54,420 nt of DNA from Peptococcaceae bacterium BRH_c23 (GTDB lineage Bacteria > Bacillota_B > Desulfitobacteriia > Desulfitobacteriales > Desulfitobacteriaceae), in NCBI GenBank assembly GCA_000961805.1, contig LADV01000225.1, positions 1 through 54,420 of the forward strand, written 5' to 3'. A program made the translations under genes and the position numbers. Below are positions 1 to 7,745 of this stretch, piece by piece. A model generated the notes under the pieces. That model was given only the letters and a program-made list of their open reading frames with translations. It did no database searches and was not told the origin of the DNA. Every line of letters starts with the position of its first letter. Positions within the stretch are counted from its first letter, which is position 1.

Positions 1-76
1 GATTTAAGAAGTGGAAAATATTGACGAAATATTTTTATCAAAAGCCCTTTATGATATATGCCCACTGGTTATGACA

Positions 77-1720
77 TTATGCTTTGGCATTAGTCTGGGA
101 AGGATTGCTCGATTTCTTCAGAGCTTGGAGAGCAAAAACCACTAAGACAATGGCTAATATAAAGAGAATAACTGCCAAGGTAGCGAGTGCAGTATGCCCT
201 GCTTTAAAATTATTAATGCTGAACAGCGCTAAGGCAGTAAGAGTAAACGAGAAGATAAAGTACATGGGAATTTGGGTAAAGAGGCTGCTCTTACCGCTTT
301 TAATCAGCCATACAGATACTGCGAGTAACGCCAAAGCAGCAAGTAATTGGTTAGCTGCGCCGAAGATCGGCCAAATAGCCATTCCTTGACCACTATAAGC
401 CAGATAAGCACCCGGGATTATTGTGATAATCGTTGCAACATACCTATTTAAGGAAGATATAGTTTCGCCTTTAGCATCTTTATTGCTGCTGGCAGATTCA
501 AAGAGTTCTTGCAGAATATAGCGTCCTAAGCGAGTTGCTGTATCCAATGAAGTGAGAGCAAACGCAGAAACTACCAATGATGCGAAAACCTTGCCGGTTG
601 CCACAGGAATCCCCAGTGTGGCCAAGAAGGTGGCTGTACCGCTAGCAAAGACAGGAACAGCTCCGCCGCCCTTAGTCATAATTTCCTTATAAATATCCGG
701 GGCCAACATTACGGCAGTTATTAAGGCTACTACGGCCAGCAATGATTCAATTAACATACCACCGTACCCAATTAGCCGGGCATCGGTTTCTTTGTCTAAT
801 TGTTTAGAAGTGGTTCCGGAGCCTACTAAAGAGTGGAATCCTGACAAAGCTCCACAAGCGATTGTGACAAATAATACAGGGAATAAATAATTGTTGCCTA
901 CTTTAAATCCTGCATAAGAAGTCATTTGGATTGTCGGGTGGTACAAGAAAAGGCCAATGACTGATCCGACGATGAGACCATAAAGTAAGAAAGAGTTTAA
1001 ATAGTCACGTGGTTGGAGTAAAACCCAAACTGGAATAACCGAAGCAACGAAGACATAAAGCATTTCTAGGGTAACCCAAGTACTAAATGAGAGTTTAAGC
1101 GGGAACATTATACCCACCCAAATACAGACGAGAAGCAGAGCGACGCCGATTACTGTTGTGATAAACATAGGTAAGTTTTTTCGGTATACACCAAAACCGA
1201 AGCATAGGGCCACGGCCATGAAGAGAATAGAAGCAGTTCCTGCTTGAGGAGTAGCCACAAACGTATTGGCGATGATAATTGCAAAAACGGCAATGACCAA
1301 AATAAGAGTTAACCAAGCAAAGATGTTAAACAACAGCTTACCAGTCTTACCCATAGTATCATTGATAACAACACCTATGGATTTACCTTTATGCCTAACG
1401 GAAGCTACAATCGAACCGAAGTCGTGTACAGCGCCAAAAAAGATACCACCAAAAACAATCCAGAGATAAGCCGGAATCCAGCCGAAGGTTGCTGCTGCAA
1501 TCGGACCGACGATCGGAGCTGCTCCGGCGATCGAAGCAAAATGGTGACCCAATAAAATCGGCGCCTTTGCCGGAACATAGTCTACACCATCACTCATACT
1601 ATGGGCCGGAGTTGGTCTTGTTGGATCCAAACCAAATTTGCCGGCTAACCATTTACCATACGTTAAATAAGCGACTATAAAGGCAATAATAGCAATTACA
1701 ATCAATACTAATGAGTTCAC
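77..1720 (-). CDS. cstA: CstA family carbon starvation / peptide-pyruvate transporter
   Basis: 547-residue polytopic membrane protein with about 14-16 hydrophobic segments along its whole length. The N-terminal half has the CstA family features: a glycine-rich HHFASIAGAAPIVGPI stretch near residues 59-74 and a GAVHDFGS motif near 96. Family members (CstA, BtsT) import peptides or pyruvate, typically during carbon limitation. The substrate here cannot be told from sequence. The start is GTG at 1720, preceded by AAGGAGG seven bases upstream. An upstream gene of unknown function ends 12 bases before, so the two are probably co-transcribed. Family assignment is secure; substrate is inference. Confidence 0.93.
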   Translation of the reverse strand: MNSLVLIVIAIIAFIVAYLTYGKWLAGKFGLDPTRPTPAHSMSDGVDYVPAKAPILLGHHFASIAGAAPIVGPIAAATFGWIPAYLWIVFGGIFFGAVHDFGSIVASVRHKGKSIGVVINDTMGKTGKLLFNIFAWLTLILVIAVFAIIIANTFVATPQAGTASILFMAVALCFGFGVYRKNLPMFITTVIGVALLLVCIWVGIMFPLKLSFSTWVTLEMLYVFVASVIPVWVLLQPRDYLNSFLLYGLIVGSVIGLFLYHPTIQMTSYAGFKVGNNYLFPVLFVTIACGALSGFHSLVGSGTTSKQLDKETDARLIGYGGMLIESLLAVVALITAVMLAPDIYKEIMTKGGGAVPVFASGTATFLATLGIPVATGKVFASLVVSAFALTSLDTATRLGRYILQELFESASSNKDAKGETISSLNRYVATIITIIPGAYLAYSGQGMAIWPIFGAANQLLAALALLAVSVWLIKSGKSSLFTQIPMYFIFSFTLTALALFSINNFKAGHTALATLAVILFILAIVLVVFALQALKKSSNPSQTNAKA

Positions 1721-1732
1721 AAAAAAACCTCC

Positions 1733-2293
1733 TTACACTTTTTTGAACGTAATGATTTTTTTGATTTTTGTAAATCCCCTGTCAAATTGTGTTTGCTTGA
1801 AGACCGGAGTATAAATTTTCTTCACCTCCTTGCCTCTTTTATTGGTAATGACTATATTAGAGGAGGGGATTACAAGGATTAGGCGGATCTCAGCCCAACC
1901 TTCCAACGTCAACTTGAAGTTCCTCCTGTAACGAAAAGAACTAATTTGAGCTTGGAGCTGAGAATCTGGTTCTTGGTCGACAATTATTACCCCTGTTATT
2001 AAACTTTCCATATGCTCAGAATGCGGTTTAACAAAATATGTAATTGAAGTTTGTAAGTACTTAATAAATTCTTGCAAAGTTTGTTCAGTGAGATCAGTAA
2101 ATAACCTTAAAAATACGTACTCATAATTTTCTGCCCGCCAAAGCTTGATGCTTTTAGAGACAAAATATTTTTCATTCTGTATCTCTAGAGTAGCGAATAG
2201 ATCAATCACTTGACCATGTAGGTTGATATGCTTTTTAAGACTAAAATATTCAGATAACCTATTTTCAATAATATTTAAGTAAGCATTTGACAT
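1733..2293 (-). CDS. Hypothetical protein upstream of cstA
   Basis: 186-residue soluble protein that I do not recognise. No signal peptide, membrane segment or catalytic motif is visible. It is rich in Phe/Tyr/Lys/Ile, with a basic C-terminus. The open frame extends to 2404. However, the ATG at 2293 (MSNAYLN) has an AGGGGGAAAGAG Shine-Dalgarno stretch just upstream, whereas the longer start has none, so I chose 2293. It ends 12 bases before the cstA start, which suggests an operon. A role linked to carbon-starvation transport is only a guess from position. Confidence 0.75.
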   Translation of the reverse strand: MSNAYLNIIENRLSEYFSLKKHINLHGQVIDLFATLEIQNEKYFVSKSIKLWRAENYEYVFLRLFTDLTEQTLQEFIKYLQTSITYFVKPHSEHMESLITGVIIVDQEPDSQLQAQISSFRYRRNFKLTLEGWAEIRLILVIPSSNIVITNKRGKEVKKIYTPVFKQTQFDRGFTKIKKIITFKKV

Positions 2294-2435
2294 TTCTCTT
2301 TCCCCCTTTTTAATTTTTTCATCGAAAAGTCCTAAACTATGATTATTGAATAATTTGCCAAATATTCCTGTAATTATATTTACCCAGGGACAATAATTAG
2401 TCAATTATGAATATTCAGTTTTTATGAATTATTAT

Positions 2436-2477
2436 AAGCCTGACCTTAGGTTGCTTACCAACTTAAGGAACAGGCTT
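2436..2477 (-). terminator. Stem-loop behind htrA
   Basis: A long inverted repeat lies 22 bases past the htrA stop: AAGCCTG at 2436-2442 pairs with CAGGCTT at 2471-2477, with further internal pairing. On the minus strand it is followed by an AT-rich but not pure-T tail, so termination may be modest. Confidence 0.6.
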
Positions 2478-2498
2478 TTAACATTTTCGAATTAGAGC

Positions 2499-3650
2499 TT
2501 ATTGCGACTTAATTTCCACCAGGGTCACTGAAATATCCACAGTCTTATTATCTCGGAACACAGTAACCGTAACCGTGTCACCCGGTTTATACTTGAACAA
2601 CTGATGAGTTAATTCCAATGAACTTTTGATAGCCTTATCATTGATTTTCGTTAAAACGTCACCGGCTCGAATTCCCGCACGTTCAGCCGGCCCGCCGGCC
2701 GTTACTCTGGATACATAGGCCCCTGCTGGCCAACCACGTTGACTGGCATATTCAGCAGTATAGCGAGGATCTATCTGAACATTAAGTCCTGGATGACTGG
2801 CATACCCTTTTTCTATCAGTTGTTTAATCGTCGGCAATGCATCAGATATCGGGATAGCAAAACCCATACCTTCAAACCCCGGTTCCTGATTCTTAGCGGA
2901 ATTGATTCCAATAACCTTACCTAGATAATTGACCAGAGGCCCGCCGCTATTTCCTGGATTGATGGCAGCGTCTGTTTGGATAAGGTTAAAACTTGCTTCC
3001 CCAGGAATATTCAAGATTCTATTGGTCGCCGAAACAACCCCTGTAGTCACAGAACGGGCAAATTCTTGTCCGCCGGGATTTCCAATTGCTACGACTGGTT
3101 CACCGACTTGAAGCACTGAGGAATCTCCCAATTGTGTAGCGATCAAGTCTTTTGTATTTGAAATTTGAACCACAGCTAAATCTGTACGCTCATCTCCACC
3201 CACTAGTTTGGCATCGAGATTACGTCCATCTGCCAAACTGACAACGAGTTTTTCGGCGCCTGTAATGACATGATTGTTCGTTACAATGTAGCCATGTTCT
3301 GCATCAACAATAAAGCCTGAGCCACTTCCTACCTCAGTTAGACCGCCCCCGCCGAACAAAGCCCCTGTCGATCGAAAGTTAGCAATTCCGACAACCGCTG
3401 GTCCCGTGGCTTTGGCAATCTGAGCGACCGGAAAATTTGTCGTTCCATCAGTCACGATGGTCGGAGTCGTTGCCCCACCATTTAGAACCACTTGGGTTGT
3501 AGGTGTTTGTTGCTTATTTCCATAGATCGACGGAACCAAGGCCACTGCAATGACCCCGCCTAAGATAGCACTAATTAATGCAATTGCAAACGTTGAAAAG
3601 AAGCGGGGTCTACGCCCTGAATATTTGTTTTGGTCATTGTAATAGCTCAT
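2499..3650 (-). CDS. htrA: HtrA/DegP-like membrane-anchored serine protease
   Basis: 383 residues. There is a short cytosolic N-terminus, one membrane anchor near residues 18-40, a trypsin-like protease domain (about 75-270) and one C-terminal PDZ domain (about 285-378). The catalytic triad is visible: His in TNNHVI, Asp in RTDLAVV and Ser in NPGNSGGP. It degrades misfolded envelope proteins outside the membrane. It lies 18 bases downstream of a WalJ-type hydrolase. This order recalls the end of the walRK-walHIJ-htrA cluster of Bacilli, although walRK themselves are not present here. ATG at 3650 has GGGAGG in front. Confidence 0.95.
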   Translation of the reverse strand: MSYYNDQNKYSGRRPRFFSTFAIALISAILGGVIAVALVPSIYGNKQQTPTTQVVLNGGATTPTIVTDGTTNFPVAQIAKATGPAVVGIANFRSTGALFGGGGLTEVGSGSGFIVDAEHGYIVTNNHVITGAEKLVVSLADGRNLDAKLVGGDERTDLAVVQISNTKDLIATQLGDSSVLQVGEPVVAIGNPGGQEFARSVTTGVVSATNRILNIPGEASFNLIQTDAAINPGNSGGPLVNYLGKVIGINSAKNQEPGFEGMGFAIPISDALPTIKQLIEKGYASHPGLNVQIDPRYTAEYASQRGWPAGAYVSRVTAGGPAERAGIRAGDVLTKINDKAIKSSLELTHQLFKYKPGDTVTVTVFRDNKTVDISVTLVEIKSQ

Positions 3651-3668
3651 GACTACCTCCCATTGCTA

Positions 3669-4478
3669 TTATTCCATTAATCGCATGAGTTCATGCGGCG
3701 TATACCGTGGAGCAACCTGAATCTCTAGATCTGGGAACTTTTTCGAGATATTCATGTCTCCCAGGATTCGTTTGACCGTGGTCAAGGCAATCTCCGGAGT
3801 ATTATTTTCTGCACTCAGATGGGCTAGCACAACCCGTTGGGTATTCTCTGCAACCCACTCTAAGAGACCTGCCGCTAATTGCTTATTTTCTAGATGTCCA
3901 TATTTTCCGCTGATCCGTCTCTTGAGGTATGCCGGATAAGGACCATACTTTAACCGTTCTTCATCATAGTTCGCCTCAACAACTAAAGCATCGCACCCTT
4001 TCAAATGCCGATGCATATCATCAGTAATTATTCCACTGTCTGTAGCGATTCCGACTGCCATATGCCTCTTTTCCTTTTGTTTGGGACGTAATATCTTCAA
4101 TCCGTAACTTTCCCGACTATCGTGAGATGTGGGATAAAGTAAGACCTCAAGTCCCGCACAGGAAAAAGAATCTCGAACTTTGATACGCTGGTCTTCAGCA
4201 AGCTTTCCCAAGCAAGGGCCCATGACCTCCCAGAGACCCTTCGTAGCATAGATAGGAATCTTTAGTTTGCGGGCAATTATTCCCACTCCTCGGATATGGT
4301 CTACATGTTCATGGGTAACCACAATCCCTTCAATTTCAGAATCCGCTATGTTTAACTCGGACAGATTATGTAACAAACTCTTCCCACTGATCCCACAATC
4401 CACCAGCAAATGTCGATTATTCTCTCCGACAAGAATTGCGTTTCCGGAACTTCCACTCGCCAAGGTTGTAAAATGCAA
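3669..4478 (-). CDS. walJ: WalJ/YycJ-like MBL-fold metallohydrolase
   Basis: 269 residues of metallo-beta-lactamase fold. The N-terminus LASGSSGNAI and the metal-binding motif THEHVDH (near residue 55) are typical of the YycJ/WalJ family, as are the later ATDSG and VLAHLSAENN metal-ligand segments. Family members are putative 5'-exonucleases or phosphodiesterases linked to cell-wall control and DNA repair. The start is TTG at 4478, eight bases after GGAGG. It sits 18 bases upstream of htrA and is likely co-transcribed with it. Confidence 0.9.
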   Translation of the reverse strand: MHFTTLASGSSGNAILVGENNRHLLVDCGISGKSLLHNLSELNIADSEIEGIVVTHEHVDHIRGVGIIARKLKIPIYATKGLWEVMGPCLGKLAEDQRIKVRDSFSCAGLEVLLYPTSHDSRESYGLKILRPKQKEKRHMAVGIATDSGIITDDMHRHLKGCDALVVEANYDEERLKYGPYPAYLKRRISGKYGHLENKQLAAGLLEWVAENTQRVVLAHLSAENNTPEIALTTVKRILGDMNISKKFPDLEIQVAPRYTPHELMRLME

Positions 4479-4598
4479 TGACTGTTCCTCCGTTCATGAT
4501 AAAAAAATTATAGCCAAAGAAAGCAAAGAGGGCGTGAAGCTTTTGTGAACATCTTGTTAACAAATTTCAAACCCTCCTTGAGAAGTACGCTAGAGAAT

Positions 4599-5258
4599 TT
4601 ATGGTAGGTTTGGGTTGGAGAGCCCCTGGTTCCCCGAAGCTTTCAGTTGGCTTTGCGCCTGATCGATCATGGCTTGGATCTGCTCTTTCTCCGAACTCTT
4701 CTGAGCTAAAGGAAGAGCTTTCTGCCACTGATTAACGGCCCCTGCCCAATCTTGCTTTGCTTGTGATAGAAAAATACCATAGTTGATCAGGCCAAACAGA
4801 AAATTAGGTTCCAGTTCTAACGCCTCTTGGAAACTTTTTTCCGCGAGTTCATAATCTTCGCTATAAAAAGCGGATGTCGCCATATCAACCATGATATTGA
4901 CATCCTTTTTTGTTTTTAAAACATTCTGGTAAACCTCGACTGCATGTTTAAAGTTCTCTTGTACTTCAGAGGGGGCGACCTCTTGAGCAGCGACCCCTGC
5001 GTTATAATACTCATTTCCAAGGGCGGTTTGCAGGAGTTCATTCTCAGGGTCCTTCTTGGCCTGCTCAACCATCGCATCTATACGCAACTTCTGGGCTTGG
5101 TATCCTGCCTTAGTATTGGCAGCCAGTGGAGATGCATTCGAGCCGTAAGGTTGCTCATCTCCAGTAAAGAAGAACACAAGCAGTCCCGAACCAACCATTG
5201 CAATACTAATGAGAACAGCAAGAACTCCTGCAAAAATACGTTGTGATTTCTTCTTCAA
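4599..5258 (-). CDS. Membrane-anchored tetratricopeptide-repeat protein
   Basis: 219 residues: a lysine-rich N-terminus, one hydrophobic anchor (about residues 9-30), a linker, and three TPR-like helical repeats in the C-terminal two thirds (segments such as LAEKSFQEALELEPNF). It is probably an extracytoplasmic protein-interaction scaffold of unknown partner. The open frame has an ATG seven codons earlier, at 5279. But AAGGAGG lies after that ATG and sits eight bases before a TTG at 5258, so TTG is the better start. It lies upstream of walJ-htrA. Confidence 0.8.
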   Translation of the reverse strand: MKKKSQRIFAGVLAVLISIAMVGSGLLVFFFTGDEQPYGSNASPLAANTKAGYQAQKLRIDAMVEQAKKDPENELLQTALGNEYYNAGVAAQEVAPSEVQENFKHAVEVYQNVLKTKKDVNIMVDMATSAFYSEDYELAEKSFQEALELEPNFLFGLINYGIFLSQAKQDWAGAVNQWQKALPLAQKSSEKEQIQAMIDQAQSQLKASGNQGLSNPNLP

Positions 5259-5342
5259 GCAATTCGCCTCCTTGGTCATCTACTTATAAATATTATTCTA
5301 ACATGTCTTCTCAAACCATCCAACCTTTAGTCTCCAAACTAC

Positions 5343-6833
5343 CTAACAGCGGACATCCGGAACAGGAGAAATCATTCTATTTTGTTGAGATTCTTTAATT
5401 TTTACATAAAGCGCTACTTCTAAACGCTTTTTCTGAAGTTCACAGCCCAGAGTATAAACGTCTGTCAGGCTTTGGGTAAAGGAAACATTCGCTGCATGGC
5501 ACCCCCCACTACAGGTAAAGCGAGCCCAGCACTCTCGGCAAGACGGCTTAGAATAGACATGCGCTGAACGAAAGCTCTTAACCAGCTCAGCTTTTAGTTG
5601 ATGAGGGTTTTCGTCATAGAGTGACCCGAGTTTATAGTCTTCCTGTCCCACAAACTGGTGACAGGGATAAAGATCTCCCTCCGGAGAAATTGCCACATAC
5701 TCATGTCCCGCTCCGCATCCGGAAAGCCGCTTATTCATGCAAGGCCCCTGGTCCAAGGCGATATTGAAGTGGAAGAAATTAAAGTCTCGGTCTTGGGCAC
5801 GGCGCACTAATAATTCTTCACCAAGGCGATCATACGCTTCCCGAATTTTATCTAGATCCCCTTCCTGAAAAGCATAAGCGTCCTCCTGACCTGCCACGAC
5901 GGGCTCTACCGAGATCTGTTTAATCCCAATATCCGCCATGTGTAAAACATCGCGATCAAAATCCAAATTGAAATGTGTATAGGTGCCGCGAACGTAATAA
6001 TACGTTCCTAACGCATAGGGAGAACTATCTGGCCGCTTGCTTACAAACTGTTGGATGCGTTGTGTAACGTTAGCATAACTTCCCTGACCACCGGCATAGG
6101 GCCGCATCCGATCATGCACTTCCGGGCGGCCATCAAGACTCAAGACCACACTGATCTCCTCTTGTTCGAGAAAACTTTGGACTTTCTCATCCAGTAATAC
6201 TCCGTTCGTGGTCAGGGTAAATTTAATAGTTTTATCGAGAACCGCCGCTGCCTTTTTACCGTATTCGACTAAGTCCTTTACGACTCCAAAATTAAGTAAT
6301 GGTTCTCCCCCAAAGAAATCAACTTCACAATGGTCCCTATGCCCCGACGACTCTAAAACAAAATCAATACCCTTTTTACCCGTCTCAAGATTCATCAAAG
6401 TTCTACTTCCACCAAAGGCCCCTGTTCCCGCAAAACAATACTTGCAGCGCAAATTGCAGTCATGGGCTACATGAAGGCAGATTGCTTTGACGATCGGCTT
6501 CTCAGGGTAATTGGGCTTGATCCCCTCTACCTCGTGTGAAAAAAGGGTCCCCTCCTTATAGAGTTCTTCCAGTTCCTTAAGGATCTCAGCGAGTTCTTCC
6601 TTCGTAAGAAGCGACGTTGCAGATTGATCTAGGACCCGGTAAACCTCCTCCGGAGTAATAAGTTCAGCTTTCTCTTGCAAGTTTTCAATAGCCTTTAGAA
6701 CACGATATGTCCCCTCATCAAGCAAATGTAATGATCCGGAATTGACGTCATGAGCGATAAAAATATCCCCCTGACAATAACTATGAACATTTTTCTTAAG
6801 AGAATATCCCTCATGATTTAATAAATTCAGCAT
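5343..6833 (-). CDS. scfB: Radical SAM maturase of the six-cysteine peptide SCIFF
   Basis: 496 residues. The N-terminal third (about 1-105) resembles the peptide-recognition region of such maturases. The radical SAM core carries CNLRCKYCFAG near residue 130 (CxxxCxxC, binds the 4Fe-4S cluster that cleaves SAM). The C-terminal SPASM region has the cysteines for auxiliary clusters (CGAGHEY, YPCHQF, CRECWARFTCSGGC). The family forms thioether crosslinks in the SCIFF peptide, which is encoded just upstream at 6942-7082. A stem-loop at 6880-6910 lies between peptide and enzyme. The family call follows from the paired SCIFF gene and the SPASM pattern. Confidence 0.95.
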   Translation of the reverse strand: MLNLLNHEGYSLKKNVHSYCQGDIFIAHDVNSGSLHLLDEGTYRVLKAIENLQEKAELITPEEVYRVLDQSATSLLTKEELAEILKELEELYKEGTLFSHEVEGIKPNYPEKPIVKAICLHVAHDCNLRCKYCFAGTGAFGGSRTLMNLETGKKGIDFVLESSGHRDHCEVDFFGGEPLLNFGVVKDLVEYGKKAAAVLDKTIKFTLTTNGVLLDEKVQSFLEQEEISVVLSLDGRPEVHDRMRPYAGGQGSYANVTQRIQQFVSKRPDSSPYALGTYYYVRGTYTHFNLDFDRDVLHMADIGIKQISVEPVVAGQEDAYAFQEGDLDKIREAYDRLGEELLVRRAQDRDFNFFHFNIALDQGPCMNKRLSGCGAGHEYVAISPEGDLYPCHQFVGQEDYKLGSLYDENPHQLKAELVKSFRSAHVYSKPSCRECWARFTCSGGCHAANVSFTQSLTDVYTLGCELQKKRLEVALYVKIKESQQNRMISPVPDVRC

Positions 6834-6879
6834 CTAGATCCAGACCCTCTCTTTCTTCTCTTCCCAAGCAAATAGAAAT

Positions 6880-6910
6880 AGAACCCAACCCCAACTACGG
6901 GGTGGGTTCT
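6880..6910 (-). terminator. Attenuator hairpin between SCIFF peptide and maturase genes
   Basis: The arms AGAACCCAACCCC and GGGGTGGGTTCT pair with a single bulged base around a short loop. On the minus strand it is followed by TATTTCTATTTG. It lies 31 bases after the SCIFF stop and before the maturase start, so it probably makes peptide mRNA more abundant than enzyme mRNA. Confidence 0.7.
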
Positions 6911-6941
6911 GATATCCTATGTTTAACACAATGAATTAACC

Positions 6942-7082
6942 TTATTTAACACACACTTGGTTACCAACCGTGCAAGAAGTCTTACAGGCAGATTGGCAAG
7001 AGGTCTGACATTTGCCACACCCTCCAGTTTTTACGGTAGAACCTAGGTTAGCCTTCACAATAGTCTGAATGTGTTTTGCCAT
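6942..7082 (-). CDS. scfA: Six-cysteine peptide SCIFF (RiPP precursor)
   Basis: 46-residue precursor, too short for most gene callers. It begins MAKHIQTIVKANLG and ends with the near-invariant CQTSCQSACKTSC and VGNQVC segments. Six cysteines fall at residues 22, 25, 29, 33, 37 and 44, which matches the SCIFF (six cysteines in forty-five residues) family conserved across Clostridia. ATG at 7082 has AGGAGGG upstream. The adjacent radical SAM enzyme installs a thioether bond in the core. The biological role of the mature peptide is not established. Confidence 0.96.
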   Translation of the reverse strand: MAKHIQTIVKANLGSTVKTGGCGKCQTSCQSACKTSCTVGNQVCVK

Positions 7083-7126
7083 TCAAACACCCTCCTCTCA
7101 ATACTCACACATTTAATTCAATCACG

Positions 7127-7156
7127 ATTATAACACAAGGACAACGAGAAAGGCAA
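7127..7156 (-). promoter_or_regulatory. Sigma-A promoter of SCIFF operon with overlapping inverted repeat
   Basis: TTGCCT (7151-7156) and TATAAT (7127-7132) are separated by 18 bases, about 45-75 bases upstream of the SCIFF ATG. A perfect inverted repeat GCAAAGC/GCTTTGC (7153-7159 and 7164-7170) overlaps the -35 element and could be an operator. Confidence 0.65.
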
Positions 7157-7323
7157 AGCCTAAGCTTTGCTAAAACCTTCTTATTCCTCTACAAATTTTA
7201 ATAATTACAACCCCTAGTTTACCTTCAACTACTCTTATGCCAGAAAATACTTTAATTATGTAGCTCTAGGCGGAATTATCATACTAATACATACAGAAAG
7301 TAGCGAAATTCTTACGCAAAATG

Positions 7324-7353
7324 TTGACGAATTTGCTAGATTATACATATAAT
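7324..7353 (+). promoter_or_regulatory. Sigma-A promoter of the Mg2+ locus
   Basis: TTGACG at 7324-7329 and TATAAT at 7348-7353 with an 18-base spacer. It lies just upstream of the M-box aptamer, which is the expected position. Confidence 0.75.
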
Positions 7354-7370
7354 GAAGTGTCCAAGAAATC

Positions 7371-7534
7371 TAATCTCCGTTAGGTGAGGCTCCTGCATAA
7401 ACATAGGCCACTGCCCAGAAATGTCGAGAGACGCCAATTGGGTAGAACAGGTATTGCCGACATAAGGTTTTACTTAAGGTGGCTGAGAAAACTCTACGCT
7501 ATGCAGTGCTAAAGCTCAACGAGTAGGGAGGTCC
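7371..7534 (+). ncRNA. M-box (ykoK) Mg2+-sensing riboswitch
   Basis: The conserved M-box blocks are all present in order: GTTAGGTGAGGCTCCT, CATAGGCCACTGCCCAGAAA, GTCGAGAGACGCCAA, the TTGCCGACATAAGG region, then CTATGCAGTGCTAAAG and CTCAACGAGTAGGGAGG. M-boxes fold around several Mg2+ ions and switch off downstream Mg2+ transport genes when Mg2+ is plentiful. The 3' AGGTC (7529-7533) can pair with GACCT (7550-7554), the left arm of the following terminator. This gives a plausible antiterminator/terminator choice. The downstream genes are metal-transport genes, in agreement. Confidence 0.95.
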
Positions 7535-7549
7535 AAACATTTGTTGATT

Positions 7550-7585
7550 GACCTTCTATTTTGTCATAGAGGTCTTTTTATTTTT
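7550..7585 (+). terminator. Intrinsic terminator, expression platform of the M-box
   Basis: Arms GACCTTCTAT (7550-7559) and ATAGAGGTC (7566-7574) form a hairpin with one bulge. It is followed by TTTTTATTTTT. It lies directly after the aptamer and ahead of the coding region. Confidence 0.88.
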
Positions 7586-7628
7586 ACCCCTAATGATGTA
7601 CCTTTGGGTGGTTAAAGGAGGTGGTTCT

Positions 7629-7745
7629 ATGGATTCTGGCCCATATCATTTATGCAAAAACCTAAATTCTATAACGGGCGGAGTCACCTTATCTGCTGGC
7701 GCCAGACTCCGTCACTCTAAGGAGGGAAGTAAATGGCCGATCTGA
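7629..7745 (+). CDS. Possible 38-residue leader peptide before the MgtE-like gene
   Basis: ATG at 7629 sits seven bases after AAAGGAGG, a near-ideal Shine-Dalgarno sequence. The frame (begins MDSGPYHLCKNLN, ends SKWPI) runs 38 codons to a TGA at 7745, overlapping the start of the downstream gene (7733) by 13 bases. A stem CGGAGTC/GACTCCG (7679-7685 and 7705-7711) lies inside it, just before the next ribosome-binding site. Translation of the leader could open that stem and couple the two genes. No homologous family is recognised, so this may be fortuitous. Confidence 0.4.
   Translation: MDSGPYHLCKNLNSITGGVTLSAGARLRHSKEGSKWPI

Noticed and set aside
7548..7745. 65-residue frame starting inside the riboswitch terminator
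   Set aside because: Its first codons lie in the terminator hairpin with no Shine-Dalgarno. Only the inner ATG at 7629 has one, and that is reported as a possible leader.
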